64,000 nucleotides of DNA from Solimonas fluminis (GTDB lineage Bacteria > Pseudomonadota > Gammaproteobacteria > Nevskiales > Nevskiaceae). Positions 46,125 through 54,424 of this stretch are shown here, one piece after another; the stretch's first letter is position 1, and the number at the start of each line of letters is the position of its first letter. Position numbers and translations under genes: made by a program. The notes beneath the pieces are model-generated. The model worked only from the letters and a program-made list of their open reading frames with translations. It was not told the origin of the DNA and ran no database searches. The stretch spans positions 62,001 through 126,000 of the forward strand of contig NZ_PSNW01000011.1 in the NCBI RefSeq assembly GCF_002930645.1. The letters are read 5' to 3'.

Positions 46125-47259
46125 GGCCCCCAGTATAGGAAGTCCCCCCGCCGCCTTGGCGGCGGAGCTGCCGGAGAAGATCCGGCAGTGGGCGCGCGAG
46201 CTGGGTTTTGCCGATGCCGGCGTCGCCAGCCTGGAACTGGACGAGGACCTGGCCCATCTGCAGCGCTGGCTGGACGAGGGCCGCAACGGCGGAATGGCGT
46301 TCATGGCGCGCGACCCGGGCCTGCGCCGGGACCCGGCCCGGCTCCGCCCCGGCACCCTGGGGGTGATCTCGGCACGGCTCGACTACCGCCCCGACGCCGA
46401 GGCGGCCGACCGGGTCCTGCGCGACGGCGAGCGAGCCTACATCTCGCGCTATGCGCTGGGCCGCGACTACCACAAGCTGATGCGCGGCCGCCTGCTGCAG
46501 CTCGGCCGCCGCATCGAGGCCGAGATCGGCCCGCACGGCTATCGCGTGCTGACCGACAGCGCCCCGGTGCTGGAAAAGGCGCTGGCCCGCAACGCCCGTC
46601 TCGGCTGGATCGGCAAGAACACCCTGCTGCTCAACCGCGACGCCGGCTCCTGGTTCTTCCTCGGCGAGATCTACACCGACCTGCCGCTGGCGGCCCAGGA
46701 CCGGCCCGCCGTGGCCGAGCAGTGCGGGCGCTGCAGCGCCTGCATCCGCATCTGCCCGACGCAGGCCATCACGGCACCCTACCGGCTCGACGCGCGGCGC
46801 TGCATCTCGTACCTCACCATCGAGCACCACGGGGCCATTCCCGAGGAACTGCGCCCGATGATGGGCAACCGTATCTTCGGCTGCGACGACTGCCAGCTGG
46901 TCTGCCCCTGGAACCGCTATGCGCAGACCACGGTGGAGCCGGACTTCGCGCCGCGCCACGGGCTGGACAGCGCGGGCCTGCTGGAGCTGTTCTCCTGGGA
47001 CGAGGCCGAATGGCTGCAGCGCACCGAGGGCATGGCACTGCGCCGCGTCGGCTACCCGCGCTGGCTGCGCAACCTGGCGGTGGCCATCGGCAATGCGCCG
47101 CGCAGCGAAGCGGCCGCCGCCGCCCTGCGCTCGAGGCTGGAGTACCCGGACGAGATCGTGCGCGAGCACGTGCGCTGGGCGCTGGACCGGCAGGAGGCGA
47201 GCGGCCAGGGACTGTCGCCCCCTCCCCGATCGCCGCAATCGGGGGATGCCACGGCCTAG
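46114..47259 (+). CDS. queG: epoxyqueuosine reductase QueG
   Basis: The 381-residue cobalamin- and iron-sulfur-dependent enzyme makes queuosine from epoxyqueuosine in tRNA. Two ferredoxin-type cluster motifs are present, CGRCSACIRICPTQA and CDDCQLVCPW, with the family segment GWIGKNTLLLN. ATG 46114 and ATG 46123 are both possible; either overlaps the divergent nnr start. TACAAT lies nine bases before the first. Its stop codon shares a CTAG with that of the convergent peptidase gene. Confidence 0.94.
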
Positions 47260-48197
47260 GGCTGGCAGATGGCGGCTGGTGGTGCCGCCGCCAGTTCCGC
47301 CGACGTCTCCTGCAAGGCCGAGGCGACGGCAGGCCCGGCCGGCAGGTCGACGGCCCGCTGCAGCGCCGCCGCCGCCGCCTCGCGGCAACCCAGTTCCAGT
47401 TCCACCTGCGCCAGGTTGTTGTAGCTGGCGGCATCGGGCTTGAGTGCCGCCGCCTGGCGATAGGCCGCGCGGGCGCCGGCCTTGTCGCCGGCCCGGTAGC
47501 GGATATTGCCCAGCAGCTGCCAGCCCAGCGGCAGCTCCGGCCAGCGCCGCGTCGCCGCCTCGTAGGCCATGGCGGCCAGCGGCCCTTGTCCCAGCTGCTC
47601 GAAGGCGGAGGCGGCCGTCAGCCAGTCCAGCGCCTGGGCGCTGACCGGCACCCGGTCCGGCGCCGTGACCACCATGGCCCAGCGGTCGGCGCGCTGCCAG
47701 CTGTCCATGAAGCGGCGGTAGCTCATGACGCGGCGGCGGTCGGTGCCGGAACGCAGCACCACCGTCTCCGCCACCGGGTCGGCACCGATCACCACGGCGT
47801 AGTGCCACACCGGCAGCCACGAGACCCCGAGATTCTGCAGCACCAGCACCGGATGGCCCGAGGCCACTTCCGCGAACAGCGCGCCGGGCTCGGGCCTGAG
47901 AACGTAAGCCAGCCGCTGCTGGCGGCGCGTGGCCGCCACCAGCTCCAGCTGCAGGCTGCCCCGGCGCCCCGGCAGGAAGACCTGCGGCGCCAGCTCGTCC
48001 GGCGTCACCGACAGGCCGGAGGCGCCCAGCACCGTCGCCAGCGCGGCGGGGCCGCACTGGTAGCGGGTCTGCGGGAAGAACGGCGTGTCGGCCAGCTCGG
48101 TGGCCGATACGGTCTCGGGCCACTGCGAGCGCAGCGGCGCGTGGCTGGCGCAGGCAGCCAGCGCCAGGACGGCGCAGGCCGCTGCGAAACGCCGCAT
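47256..48197 (-). CDS. PA2778-type C39-like cysteine peptidase lipoprotein with TPR
   Basis: The 313-residue protein has a lipoprotein signal (VLALAACAS). A papain-fold C39-like peptidase domain (about 40-190) follows, with catalytic Cys in RYQCGPAALATVL and His in VWHYAVVIG. A TPR region (about 200-300) includes YNNLAQVELELGC. It corresponds to the PA2778 family in Pseudomonas and overlaps its PA2779-type partner by one base. Substrate is unknown; a role in processing or maturing a small exported partner is plausible. Confidence 0.85.
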   Translation of the reverse strand: MRRFAAACAVLALAACASHAPLRSQWPETVSATELADTPFFPQTRYQCGPAALATVLGASGLSVTPDELAPQVFLPGRRGSLQLELVAATRRQQRLAYVLRPEPGALFAEVASGHPVLVLQNLGVSWLPVWHYAVVIGADPVAETVVLRSGTDRRRVMSYRRFMDSWQRADRWAMVVTAPDRVPVSAQALDWLTAASAFEQLGQGPLAAMAYEAATRRWPELPLGWQLLGNIRYRAGDKAGARAAYRQAAALKPDAASYNNLAQVELELGCREAAAAALQRAVDLPAGPAVASALQETSAELAAAPPAAICQP

Positions 48198-48580
48198 CAG
48201 ATCGCCGTGAAGATGTTGGTCACGCCGACCAGCTCGAGGATCAGCAGCACCACGAAGACGATGCCGATCACGCCGATGATGTCGCCGCCGGCCGGCTGGG
48301 CGTCCATGTTCAGGGCCAGCTGCTGCAGCTCCTGGTCGGTCAGCGCATCGATGCGCTCGGCGGCCTGCTCGGCATCCACCCCCAGCGACTGGAGCTGCTG
48401 GCGCACGTCGTCGCGCGCCATCCACTGTTGCAACTGCTCGCGCTGCACCGTACTGCGCTCGGACTGCAGCAGCTGCTCGCTGCCGACGATGCCGGCCTGC
48501 GCCGGTAGCGGCATGCCGACCACGGCGAGCGCCGCGAACAGGATGCCCAACAGGAATTGGGTGGACTTGGACTGCTTCAT
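48197..48580 (-). CDS. PA2779-family small exported protein
   Basis: The 127-residue protein has a signal peptide (FLLGILFAALAVVGMPLPAQA), an acidic helix-rich middle (about 35-95, with QREQLQQWMARDDVRQQL) and a C-terminal hydrophobic segment (IIGVIGIVFVVLLILELVG). This is the architecture of PA2779/DUF6627 proteins. It always pairs with the C39-like peptidase and may be its substrate or anchor. ATG 48580 has AAGGAG upstream; a longer in-frame reading frame into pgi is rejected. Confidence 0.85.
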   Translation of the reverse strand: MKQSKSTQFLLGILFAALAVVGMPLPAQAGIVGSEQLLQSERSTVQREQLQQWMARDDVRQQLQSLGVDAEQAAERIDALTDQELQQLALNMDAQPAGGDIIGVIGIVFVVLLILELVGVTNIFTAI

Positions 48581-48614
48581 GACACGCTCCTTGTGAAACG
48601 GGACCGGATGGGGA

Positions 48615-50255
48615 TCAGGCCTGCTCCTGGCTACCTTGCCTGATCTGTTCGAGAAGGGCGACGGTCGAGGGATCCAGCCCGGCATCCTGACCGTCCATCG
48701 CCCTGAGGACATCCTGCGCCAGCTGCTTGCCAAGCTCAACGCCCCATTGGTCGAAGGCGTTGATCTCCCAGATCACGCTCTCGACGAAGGTGCGGTGCTC
48801 GTAGAGTGCCAGCAGGGCGCCCAGGTGCCAGGCATCCAGCCGCGGCAGCAGCAGGGTGTTGCTGGGCCGGTTGCCGGAAAAGACCCGATGCGGCACGGCG
48901 CTCTCCAGCGCCTCGCCCGACAGGCCCTTGCCGCGCAGCTCCTCGCGCACCTGCTCCGGCGTCTTGCCCTTCATCAGGGCCGCGCTCTGCGCCAGGCAGT
49001 TGGCCACCAGGATGCAATGATGATGCTCCAGGCCCGGCGTGCCCTGCATGGGCAGGATGAAGTCCACCGGATGCACGCGCGGCCCCTGGTGCAGGGTCTG
49101 GAAGAACGCATGCTGGGCATTGCTGCCGACGTCGCCCCAGAGGACCACCGAGGTGCGGTAGTCCACCAGGGCCCCGTCGCGGGTCACCGCCTTGCCGTTC
49201 GACTCCAGCTCCAGCTGCTGCAGCCAGCCGATGAACTTTTCCAGGCGCTGGGCATAGGGCACCACGACCTGGGTCCCATGGTCCAGGAAGTTGAAGTTCC
49301 AGATGGCCAGCAGCGCCAGCAGCACCGGCAGGTTTCGCTCCAGGGGCGCCGACACGAAATGCTGGTCCATGGCCCGCGCACCGGCCAGCAGTTCGTCGAA
49401 GCGCTCCGGCCCGACGCTGATCAGGATCGGCAACCCCACCGCCGACCACAGCGAGTAGCGCCCGCCGACCCAATCCCAGAACTCGAACATGTTGGCTGCG
49501 TCGATGCCGAAACGCTCGATCTCGGCCCGGTTGGTCGAGCAGGCCACGAAATGGCGCGAGATGGCGGCCTCGCCCGCATGCTGGACCAGCCAGCGGCGCG
49601 CGGTATGGGCGTTGGTCATCGTTTCCTGGGTCGTGAAGGTCTTGGACGTCACGATCCACAGCGTGCGTGCCGGATCCAGCCAGCGCAGCAGGCCGCTGAT
49701 CTGGGCCCCGTCCACGTTGCTCACGAAATGGACGCGCGGGCCGTCGGCATGGTCCTTCAGCGCCTCGCGCACCATGCGCGGGCCAAAATCCGATCCGCCG
49801 ATGCCGATGTTGACGACATCCTGGATGGTCTGCCCCGAGTAGCCGCGCCATTCACCGCTGCGCACGCGCTCCGCGAAGGCATTCATGCGGCGGCGCACGG
49901 CATGCACTGCGGGCATCACGTCGACGCCCTGCACTTCCATGCGGCTGCCGGCAGCGCCGCGCAGCGCCATGTGACCGGCCGCGCGTCCCTCGGTGGCGTT
50001 CAGGGTCTCGCCGGCGGCCATGCGCTGGATCCAGCCGGACAGGTCCTGCTGGCGCGCCAGGCCCAGGAGCATTTCCATGCCCTCGTGGTCGATGAGCTGC
50101 TTGGAATAGTCGAGACGGATTCCCTCGAGCACGGCGGTGAACTCGGAGGCCCGGCGCGCGTCGCGGTCGAACAGCGAGGTGATGCGCTCCTGTCGAAGGC
50201 GCTGGGCGTGGGAATGGAGCCGGCGCCAGGCCGGACTCTGGGCTACTGAGGTCAT
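48615..50255 (-). CDS. pgi: glucose-6-phosphate isomerase
   Basis: The 546-residue enzyme interconverts glucose- and fructose-6-phosphate. Family signatures are GIGGSDFGPRMV, VTSKTFTTQETM, DWVGGRYSLWSAVG (the PGI signature) and INAFDQWGVELGK. ATG 50255 (MTSVAQSPAW) is where homology begins; there is no clear Shine-Dalgarno sequence. TACACT lies about 30 bases upstream. An in-frame extension of 27 residues to 50336 is unlikely. The two genes downstream on the same strand are unrelated in function. Confidence 0.97.
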   Translation of the reverse strand: MTSVAQSPAWRRLHSHAQRLRQERITSLFDRDARRASEFTAVLEGIRLDYSKQLIDHEGMEMLLGLARQQDLSGWIQRMAAGETLNATEGRAAGHMALRGAAGSRMEVQGVDVMPAVHAVRRRMNAFAERVRSGEWRGYSGQTIQDVVNIGIGGSDFGPRMVREALKDHADGPRVHFVSNVDGAQISGLLRWLDPARTLWIVTSKTFTTQETMTNAHTARRWLVQHAGEAAISRHFVACSTNRAEIERFGIDAANMFEFWDWVGGRYSLWSAVGLPILISVGPERFDELLAGARAMDQHFVSAPLERNLPVLLALLAIWNFNFLDHGTQVVVPYAQRLEKFIGWLQQLELESNGKAVTRDGALVDYRTSVVLWGDVGSNAQHAFFQTLHQGPRVHPVDFILPMQGTPGLEHHHCILVANCLAQSAALMKGKTPEQVREELRGKGLSGEALESAVPHRVFSGNRPSNTLLLPRLDAWHLGALLALYEHRTFVESVIWEINAFDQWGVELGKQLAQDVLRAMDGQDAGLDPSTVALLEQIRQGSQEQA

Positions 50256-50380
50256 GTACGTAGGGGCGTGCTTTTTGGCGACAGTGTAATTCACGGGTTC
50301 AGCCCCCGCGCGCGGTACTGAGACGTACGACACCATGCTGCGGCTGAACTACCCCTGAACCCGGGCACCGCCCACAGACG

Positions 50381-50995
50381 CTAAACCCAGTGGTAATTGA
50401 AGCTCACACTGACCCTTTCCTGCTCCACCGGATTGGGGGGCACTTCATGCCGCAGCCAGCTCTCGAACAGGATCACGTCACCGGCCCTGGCCGGGTAGAC
50501 GATATGGGCCTGCCCCGGGCTGCCGGCCTGGCGCATCGGGGCCGCCATCATCCGCGACAGGCGCGGATCCTCGAACTTGAGGCCCGGGGCCCCGCGCGGT
50601 ACGCGCAGGTAGTAGGTTCCGCTGATCACGGCATGCGGGTGCAGGTGGAAGCTGTGGGCACAGCCCCGGGGCATGATGTTGAGCCAGCAGTCGCTCATGG
50701 CCAGCCGCCCGCCGCGCAGGTCCCACTCCAGCTTGCGCGCGTAGGCCCTCACGTGGCGGTCCACCGCCCGGCGCAGCCCATCGAAGCCCGACGAGAACTG
50801 GTGCAGCCGGTCCAGCGAGCCGTAGCTGGTATAGCCGCCGGGATAGCTCTTCTCCGACCAGCGCCGGCCGGCTTCGTCGTAGTCGCGGATCTGGCCGGCC
50901 TCGCGCAGCAGGTCGGCATTGAAGCCACGCAGGCCCTCGCGCAGCAGCGGCGCATGGTAGACCAGCGTGGGGAACCAGGCTTTTGTGTTCGACAT
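50381..50995 (-). CDS. 2OG-Fe(II) oxygenase family protein
   Basis: The 204-residue protein matches the TIGR02466/2OG-FeII_Oxy_5 group: FPTLVYHAPL near the start, then the iron-ligand strand HSFHLHPHAVISGTYYLR, the GDVILFESWLRHEVPPN segment with the distal histidine, and a C-terminal SVSFNYHW. It should hydroxylate an unknown substrate using 2-oxoglutarate. ATG 50995 is used instead of the upstream 51013. It lies between pgi and panD as a possible single-gene unit. Confidence 0.85.
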   Translation of the reverse strand: MSNTKAWFPTLVYHAPLLREGLRGFNADLLREAGQIRDYDEAGRRWSEKSYPGGYTSYGSLDRLHQFSSGFDGLRRAVDRHVRAYARKLEWDLRGGRLAMSDCWLNIMPRGCAHSFHLHPHAVISGTYYLRVPRGAPGLKFEDPRLSRMMAAPMRQAGSPGQAHIVYPARAGDVILFESWLRHEVPPNPVEQERVSVSFNYHWV

Positions 50996-51006
50996 GACGG
51001 AGAGCC

Positions 51007-51039
51007 TAAACAAGAACGCCCGCGCAGGGCGGGCGTTCT
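51007..51039 (-). terminator. terminator after panD
   Basis: An 11-pair stem AGAACGCCCGC / GCGGGCGTTCT (51013-51039) is followed on the minus strand by TGTTT. It ends the folK-pan operon about 20 bases after the panD stop codon. Confidence 0.82.
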
Positions 51040-51056
51040 GTCGATGCCAGGGAGGC

Positions 51057-51440
51057 TTACGCCGCCATCTGCACCGGAATGGTGTTGGCCGTGCGGACCA
51101 CGCGGTTTTCCTCGTCGAGGTAGACCAGGCGCGGCTTGAGCTGGCGGGCTGCGGCCTCGTCCATCTGGGCGTAGGCGGCGATGATCACGCGGTCGCCGAC
51201 GCGGGCCTTGTGGGCCGCGGCGCCGTTGACGGAGATGATGCCCGAGCCTTCCTCTGCGCGGATGGCGTAGGTGGTGAAGCGCTCGCCGTTGGTGATGTTG
51301 TAGATGTCGATCTTCTCGAACTCGAGGATGTTGGCGAGATCGAGCAGCTTGCCGTCGATGGCGCAGGAACCGTCGTAGTCCAGCTCGGCGTGCGTCACGC
51401 GCGCACGGTGCAGCTTGCACTTGAGCATATGGAGATGCAT
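51057..51440 (-). CDS. panD: aspartate 1-decarboxylase
   Basis: The 127-residue pyruvoyl-dependent enzyme makes beta-alanine for pantothenate. It self-cleaves between G24 and S25 in [21 protein letters not shown] and VNGAAAH are further family marks. ATG 51440 has AGAGG nine bases upstream; starting at the fifth codon is also possible. A 158-bp gap with direct repeats separates it from panC. Confidence 0.97.
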   Translation of the reverse strand: MHLHMLKCKLHRARVTHAELDYDGSCAIDGKLLDLANILEFEKIDIYNITNGERFTTYAIRAEEGSGIISVNGAAAHKARVGDRVIIAAYAQMDEAAARQLKPRLVYLDEENRVVRTANTIPVQMAA

Positions 51441-51541
51441 GGCGTATGTCCTCTGAAGGGTCTGCGAATCCGGTGGCCCACTAAGACATGCACCTGAAAC
51501 GCGGTTTGGGTCGAAACGGGCGGCCCACTAAGACATACGCC
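51441..51541. repeat. direct and inverted repeats in the panC-panD gap
   Basis: GGCCCACTAAGACAT occurs exactly twice (51475-51489 and 51522-51536), 47 bases apart. GGCGTATGTC at 51441-51450, just before the panD start, is the inverse of GACATACGCC at 51532-51541. No reading frame is present in this 158-bp gap. Confidence 0.7.
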
Positions 51542-51598
51542 CGGGCTTGAGACCTGGGTCACAAGCGGCGCGCCAGTTTAACCCATTCCGATCGTTCA

Positions 51599-52444
51599 TC
51601 AAAGCTTCACGATGAGGTTGTCGATCAGCCTCGTTTTGCCGAGAAAAGCGGCCAACAGCACGACGAACGAGGTCTCCTGGGCGCCCGGCGGGTCCAGCAG
51701 GGGGTTGCGCACTTCCAGGTACTGCGGCTGGAAGCCGGCCGCGGCCAGCCGCTGCAGGCCCCGGCCGCACAGCTCCGCGAAGTCCCGGCGCCCCGCCCGG
51801 AGGGCATCGGCGATCTCGCCCAGGGTGGCATGGATCTGCGCCGCGGTCTTGCGCTCCTCCGGCCCAAGGTACTGATTTCGCGAGGACATGGCCAGGCCGT
51901 CGGCCTCCCGTTCGGTGGGCACGCCGACGATCTCGATCGGCAGGTGCAGGTCCGACACCATGCGCCGGATGACCAGCAGCTGCTGGTAGTCCTTCTCGCC
52001 GAACAGCGCCACGTCCGGCTGCACCTGGTTGAACAGGATGTTGACCACCGTGGTCACGCCATCGAAGTGGCCCGGGCGGAAATGCCCTTCCAGGATCGTC
52101 GAGTAGTGCGGCAGCGTCACCTTGCACAGGTGCTCGCGCCCGTTGGGATACATCTCCTCGACGGTGGGCGCGAACAGCAGGTCGCAGTCCACCGACTCCA
52201 GCCGCTGCTGGTCGTCCGGCAGCGTGCGCGGATAGCGCCCGAAGTCCTCGGTAGGCCCGAACTGAAGCGGGTTGACGAACACGCTGGAAACGACCCGGTC
52301 GGCCAGCTTGTGCCCGCCGGCGATCAGCTTGAGGTGGCCCGCGTGCAGGTTGCCCATGGTCGGCGCAAAGGCGATGCGCTGGCCGGCGCGACGCCACTCG
52401 GAAATCCGGGCGCGCAGTTCGGCAACGGTATGGACGGTCTTCAC
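51599..52444 (-). CDS. panC: pantothenate synthetase
   Basis: The 281-residue ATP-dependent ligase joins pantoate and beta-alanine. It has the HIGH-type APTMGNLHAGHLKL, the family motif GEKDYQQLLVIRRM and the SSRNQYL loop. It follows panB by nine bases. Together with panB and panD it covers the pantoate branch and beta-alanine supply; ketopantoate reductase (panE/ilvC) is not in the window. Confidence 0.98.
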   Translation of the reverse strand: MKTVHTVAELRARISEWRRAGQRIAFAPTMGNLHAGHLKLIAGGHKLADRVVSSVFVNPLQFGPTEDFGRYPRTLPDDQQRLESVDCDLLFAPTVEEMYPNGREHLCKVTLPHYSTILEGHFRPGHFDGVTTVVNILFNQVQPDVALFGEKDYQQLLVIRRMVSDLHLPIEIVGVPTEREADGLAMSSRNQYLGPEERKTAAQIHATLGEIADALRAGRRDFAELCGRGLQRLAAAGFQPQYLEVRNPLLDPPGAQETSFVVLLAAFLGKTRLIDNLIVKL

Positions 52445-52453
52445 GCTGGCATC

Positions 52454-53275
52454 TTATTTCAGGAAACAGTGTTCCGGCGCGGGGTAGGCACCGCTCTTGA
52501 CCTCGGCCACGTAGTTGCGGATCGCGGTTTCGATATCGGCACCGTCGGTCATGTAGTTCTTGACGAAGCGCGGCTTGCGGCCGAGCGTCACCATCGGCGA
52601 GATATTGAGGATGTCGTGCAGCACCAGGATCTGCCCGTCCACGTCGTGGCCGGCACCGATGCCGATCACCGGCACCGGCGACGCCTCGGTGATGCGGCGG
52701 CCCAGTTCGGCCGGGATGCACTCCAGCAGCAGCAGGTCCGCGCCGGCCTTGGCCAGCACTTCCGCGTCATGGAGCATTTCCTCGGCCGCCGCCTCGTCCC
52801 TGCCCTGCACCTTGAACGCCCCCATCTTGTGCACGAACTGCGGCCGCAGGCCCAGGTGCGCACAGACCGGCACGCCTCGCACGGACAGGTACTCGACGAT
52901 GCTGGCCTGCTCGCGGCCGCCCTCGAGCTTGACCATCTTGGCGCCACCTTCCTGCATCAGGCGCAAGCTGGAATCCAGCGCGCGCTCCAGCGTGGCATAG
53001 GACAGGAACGGCAGGTCCGCCACCAGGAAGGAGCGTTTCAGGTGCGGCGCGACACAGCGGGAGTGGTAGGCGATGTCCGCCACCGTCACCGGCGTGGTGG
53101 TGTTGCCGCCGTGTATCACCATGCCCAGCGAGTCGCCCACCAGGATCATGTCGACGCCCGCGCGGTCCTGGATCAGGGCGAAGCTGGCGTCATAGCAGGT
53201 CAGGCAGGCGATCTTCTCGCCGGCCTCGCGCATGCGGCGCAGCTCGGAAACGTTCACGGTCTTGGCGGGTTCCAT
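52454..53275 (-). CDS. panB: 3-methyl-2-oxobutanoate hydroxymethyltransferase
   Basis: The 273-residue TIM-barrel enzyme transfers a hydroxymethyl group from methylene-THF to ketoisovalerate. Signatures are LTCYDASFALI, VGDSLGMVIHG, ERALDSSLRLMQEGGAKMVK and GIGAGHDVDGQ. ATG 53275 has GGAG six bases upstream; the frame continues further upstream but without similarity. It follows the deoxynucleoside kinase gene by 38 bases. Confidence 0.97.
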   Translation of the reverse strand: MEPAKTVNVSELRRMREAGEKIACLTCYDASFALIQDRAGVDMILVGDSLGMVIHGGNTTTPVTVADIAYHSRCVAPHLKRSFLVADLPFLSYATLERALDSSLRLMQEGGAKMVKLEGGREQASIVEYLSVRGVPVCAHLGLRPQFVHKMGAFKVQGRDEAAAEEMLHDAEVLAKAGADLLLLECIPAELGRRITEASPVPVIGIGAGHDVDGQILVLHDILNISPMVTLGRKPRFVKNYMTDGADIETAIRNYVAEVKSGAYPAPEHCFLK

Positions 53276-53313
53276 ACGGGCTCCGAAAATGGGGGGCTCC
53301 GAAAGCGGCGCGA

Positions 53314-53943
53314 CTATAGCAAATGGTCCCGCGGCAATCGCAGCCCGCCGCGCGCCTCGCGCAAAGCTGACAGAAGTTCGTGAAAGTCGGCCGGAGAACG
53401 CAGGAAATCGAAGCGCGAAGTATCCACCTCGATGACCGGAGCCTGCGTGTACTGGCGGAAATACCGGCGGTAGGCCGCCGATAGCCGCAGAAGATAATCC
53501 GCCTCGATCGAGACCTCGTACTCGCGCCCGCGCCGGGCGATGCGCTCCAGCAGCAGTTCCGGCGGCGCGGTCAGGTGGACCACGAGCCTGGGCGGCGGCA
53601 CGTTCCAGGCCAGGCGCTCGAAGACCTTCAGGTACAGCTCGAAGTCGCCGTGGGCCAGGGTCAGTTCGGCAAACAGCCGGTCCTTGTCGAACAGGAAGTC
53701 CGCCACGCAGCCGCACGCGAACAGGTCCGGCTGCTGCAGCTGCTCGGCCTGCCCCGCCCGCTGCAGCAGGAAGGCCAGTTGCGCCGGCAGGGCACCGCTG
53801 GCCGGGTCGCGGTAGAAGCGCGGAAGGAAGGGATTGTCCTCCGGGCGCTCCAGCAGCAGGTCATAGCCGAGTTCCGCCGCCAGCAGGCGGGCAAGCGTGC
53901 TCTTGCCCGCGCCGATGGGCCCTTCGATGGCGTAGTAGTTCAT
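53314..53943 (-). CDS. deoxynucleoside kinase
   Basis: The 209-residue P-loop kinase (EGPIGAGKSTLARLLA) belongs to the deoxyadenosine/deoxycytidine/deoxyguanosine kinase family, with the ERPEDNPFL segment, DKDRLFAEL and the arginine lid ERIARRGREYE. It salvages deoxynucleosides in the cytoplasm. Its location between folK and panB is common in gammaproteobacteria. Which base it prefers cannot be read here. Confidence 0.92.
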   Translation of the reverse strand: MNYYAIEGPIGAGKSTLARLLAAELGYDLLLERPEDNPFLPRFYRDPASGALPAQLAFLLQRAGQAEQLQQPDLFACGCVADFLFDKDRLFAELTLAHGDFELYLKVFERLAWNVPPPRLVVHLTAPPELLLERIARRGREYEVSIEADYLLRLSAAYRRYFRQYTQAPVIEVDTSRFDFLRSPADFHELLSALREARGGLRLPRDHLL

Positions 53944-53950
53944 CGGCGTC

Positions 53951-54424
53951 CTACCAGGGCTGCAGACCGGCCCGGCCTATGGCCCGCGCCGCATCGGCCA
54001 CGCGGCCGACACCGGGAATCTCGAGATCGGGCGCTACGTCGGCCAGGGGCACCAGCACGAAGTTGCGCAGGCCGATCTGCGGATGCGGCAGGCGCAATTC
54101 CGGCGAGTCGAGCGTGATGCCTTCGTAGTGCAGCAGGTCCAGGTCGAGGCGCCGGGCCGCCCAGCGGCGGCCGTCGCGCACGCGGCCGGCGGCACGTTCC
54201 AGTTCCAGCAGCCGGCTCATGAGCTGTTGCGGCGTCAGCAGCGTGTCGATCGCACAGGCGGCGTTGCAGTAGTCCGGCTGGCCCGGCTCGCCCAGCGGCG
54301 CCGTGCGGTACAGCGGCGATTGCGCCAGCACGCGGCCGCAGCCGGACAGCCCGGCAAGGGCCTGCAGGACCTGCTCGGCCGGCTGGCCGAGATTGGCGCC
54401 CAGGCCGATGTAGGCGATCGGCAT
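53951..54424 (-). CDS. folK: HPPK, 7,8-dihydro-6-hydroxymethylpterin pyrophosphokinase
   Basis: The 157-residue folate-pathway enzyme has IAYIGLGANLGQP, QSPLYRTAPLG and the PPPK signature RRLDLDLLHYEG followed by LPHPQIGLRNFVL. It transfers pyrophosphate from ATP to the pterin. The ATG shares one base with the pcnB stop codon (TAATG), so its translation is coupled to pcnB, the standard pcnB-folK-pan order. Confidence 0.97.
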   Translation of the reverse strand: MPIAYIGLGANLGQPAEQVLQALAGLSGCGRVLAQSPLYRTAPLGEPGQPDYCNAACAIDTLLTPQQLMSRLLELERAAGRVRDGRRWAARRLDLDLLHYEGITLDSPELRLPHPQIGLRNFVLVPLADVAPDLEIPGVGRVADAARAIGRAGLQPW

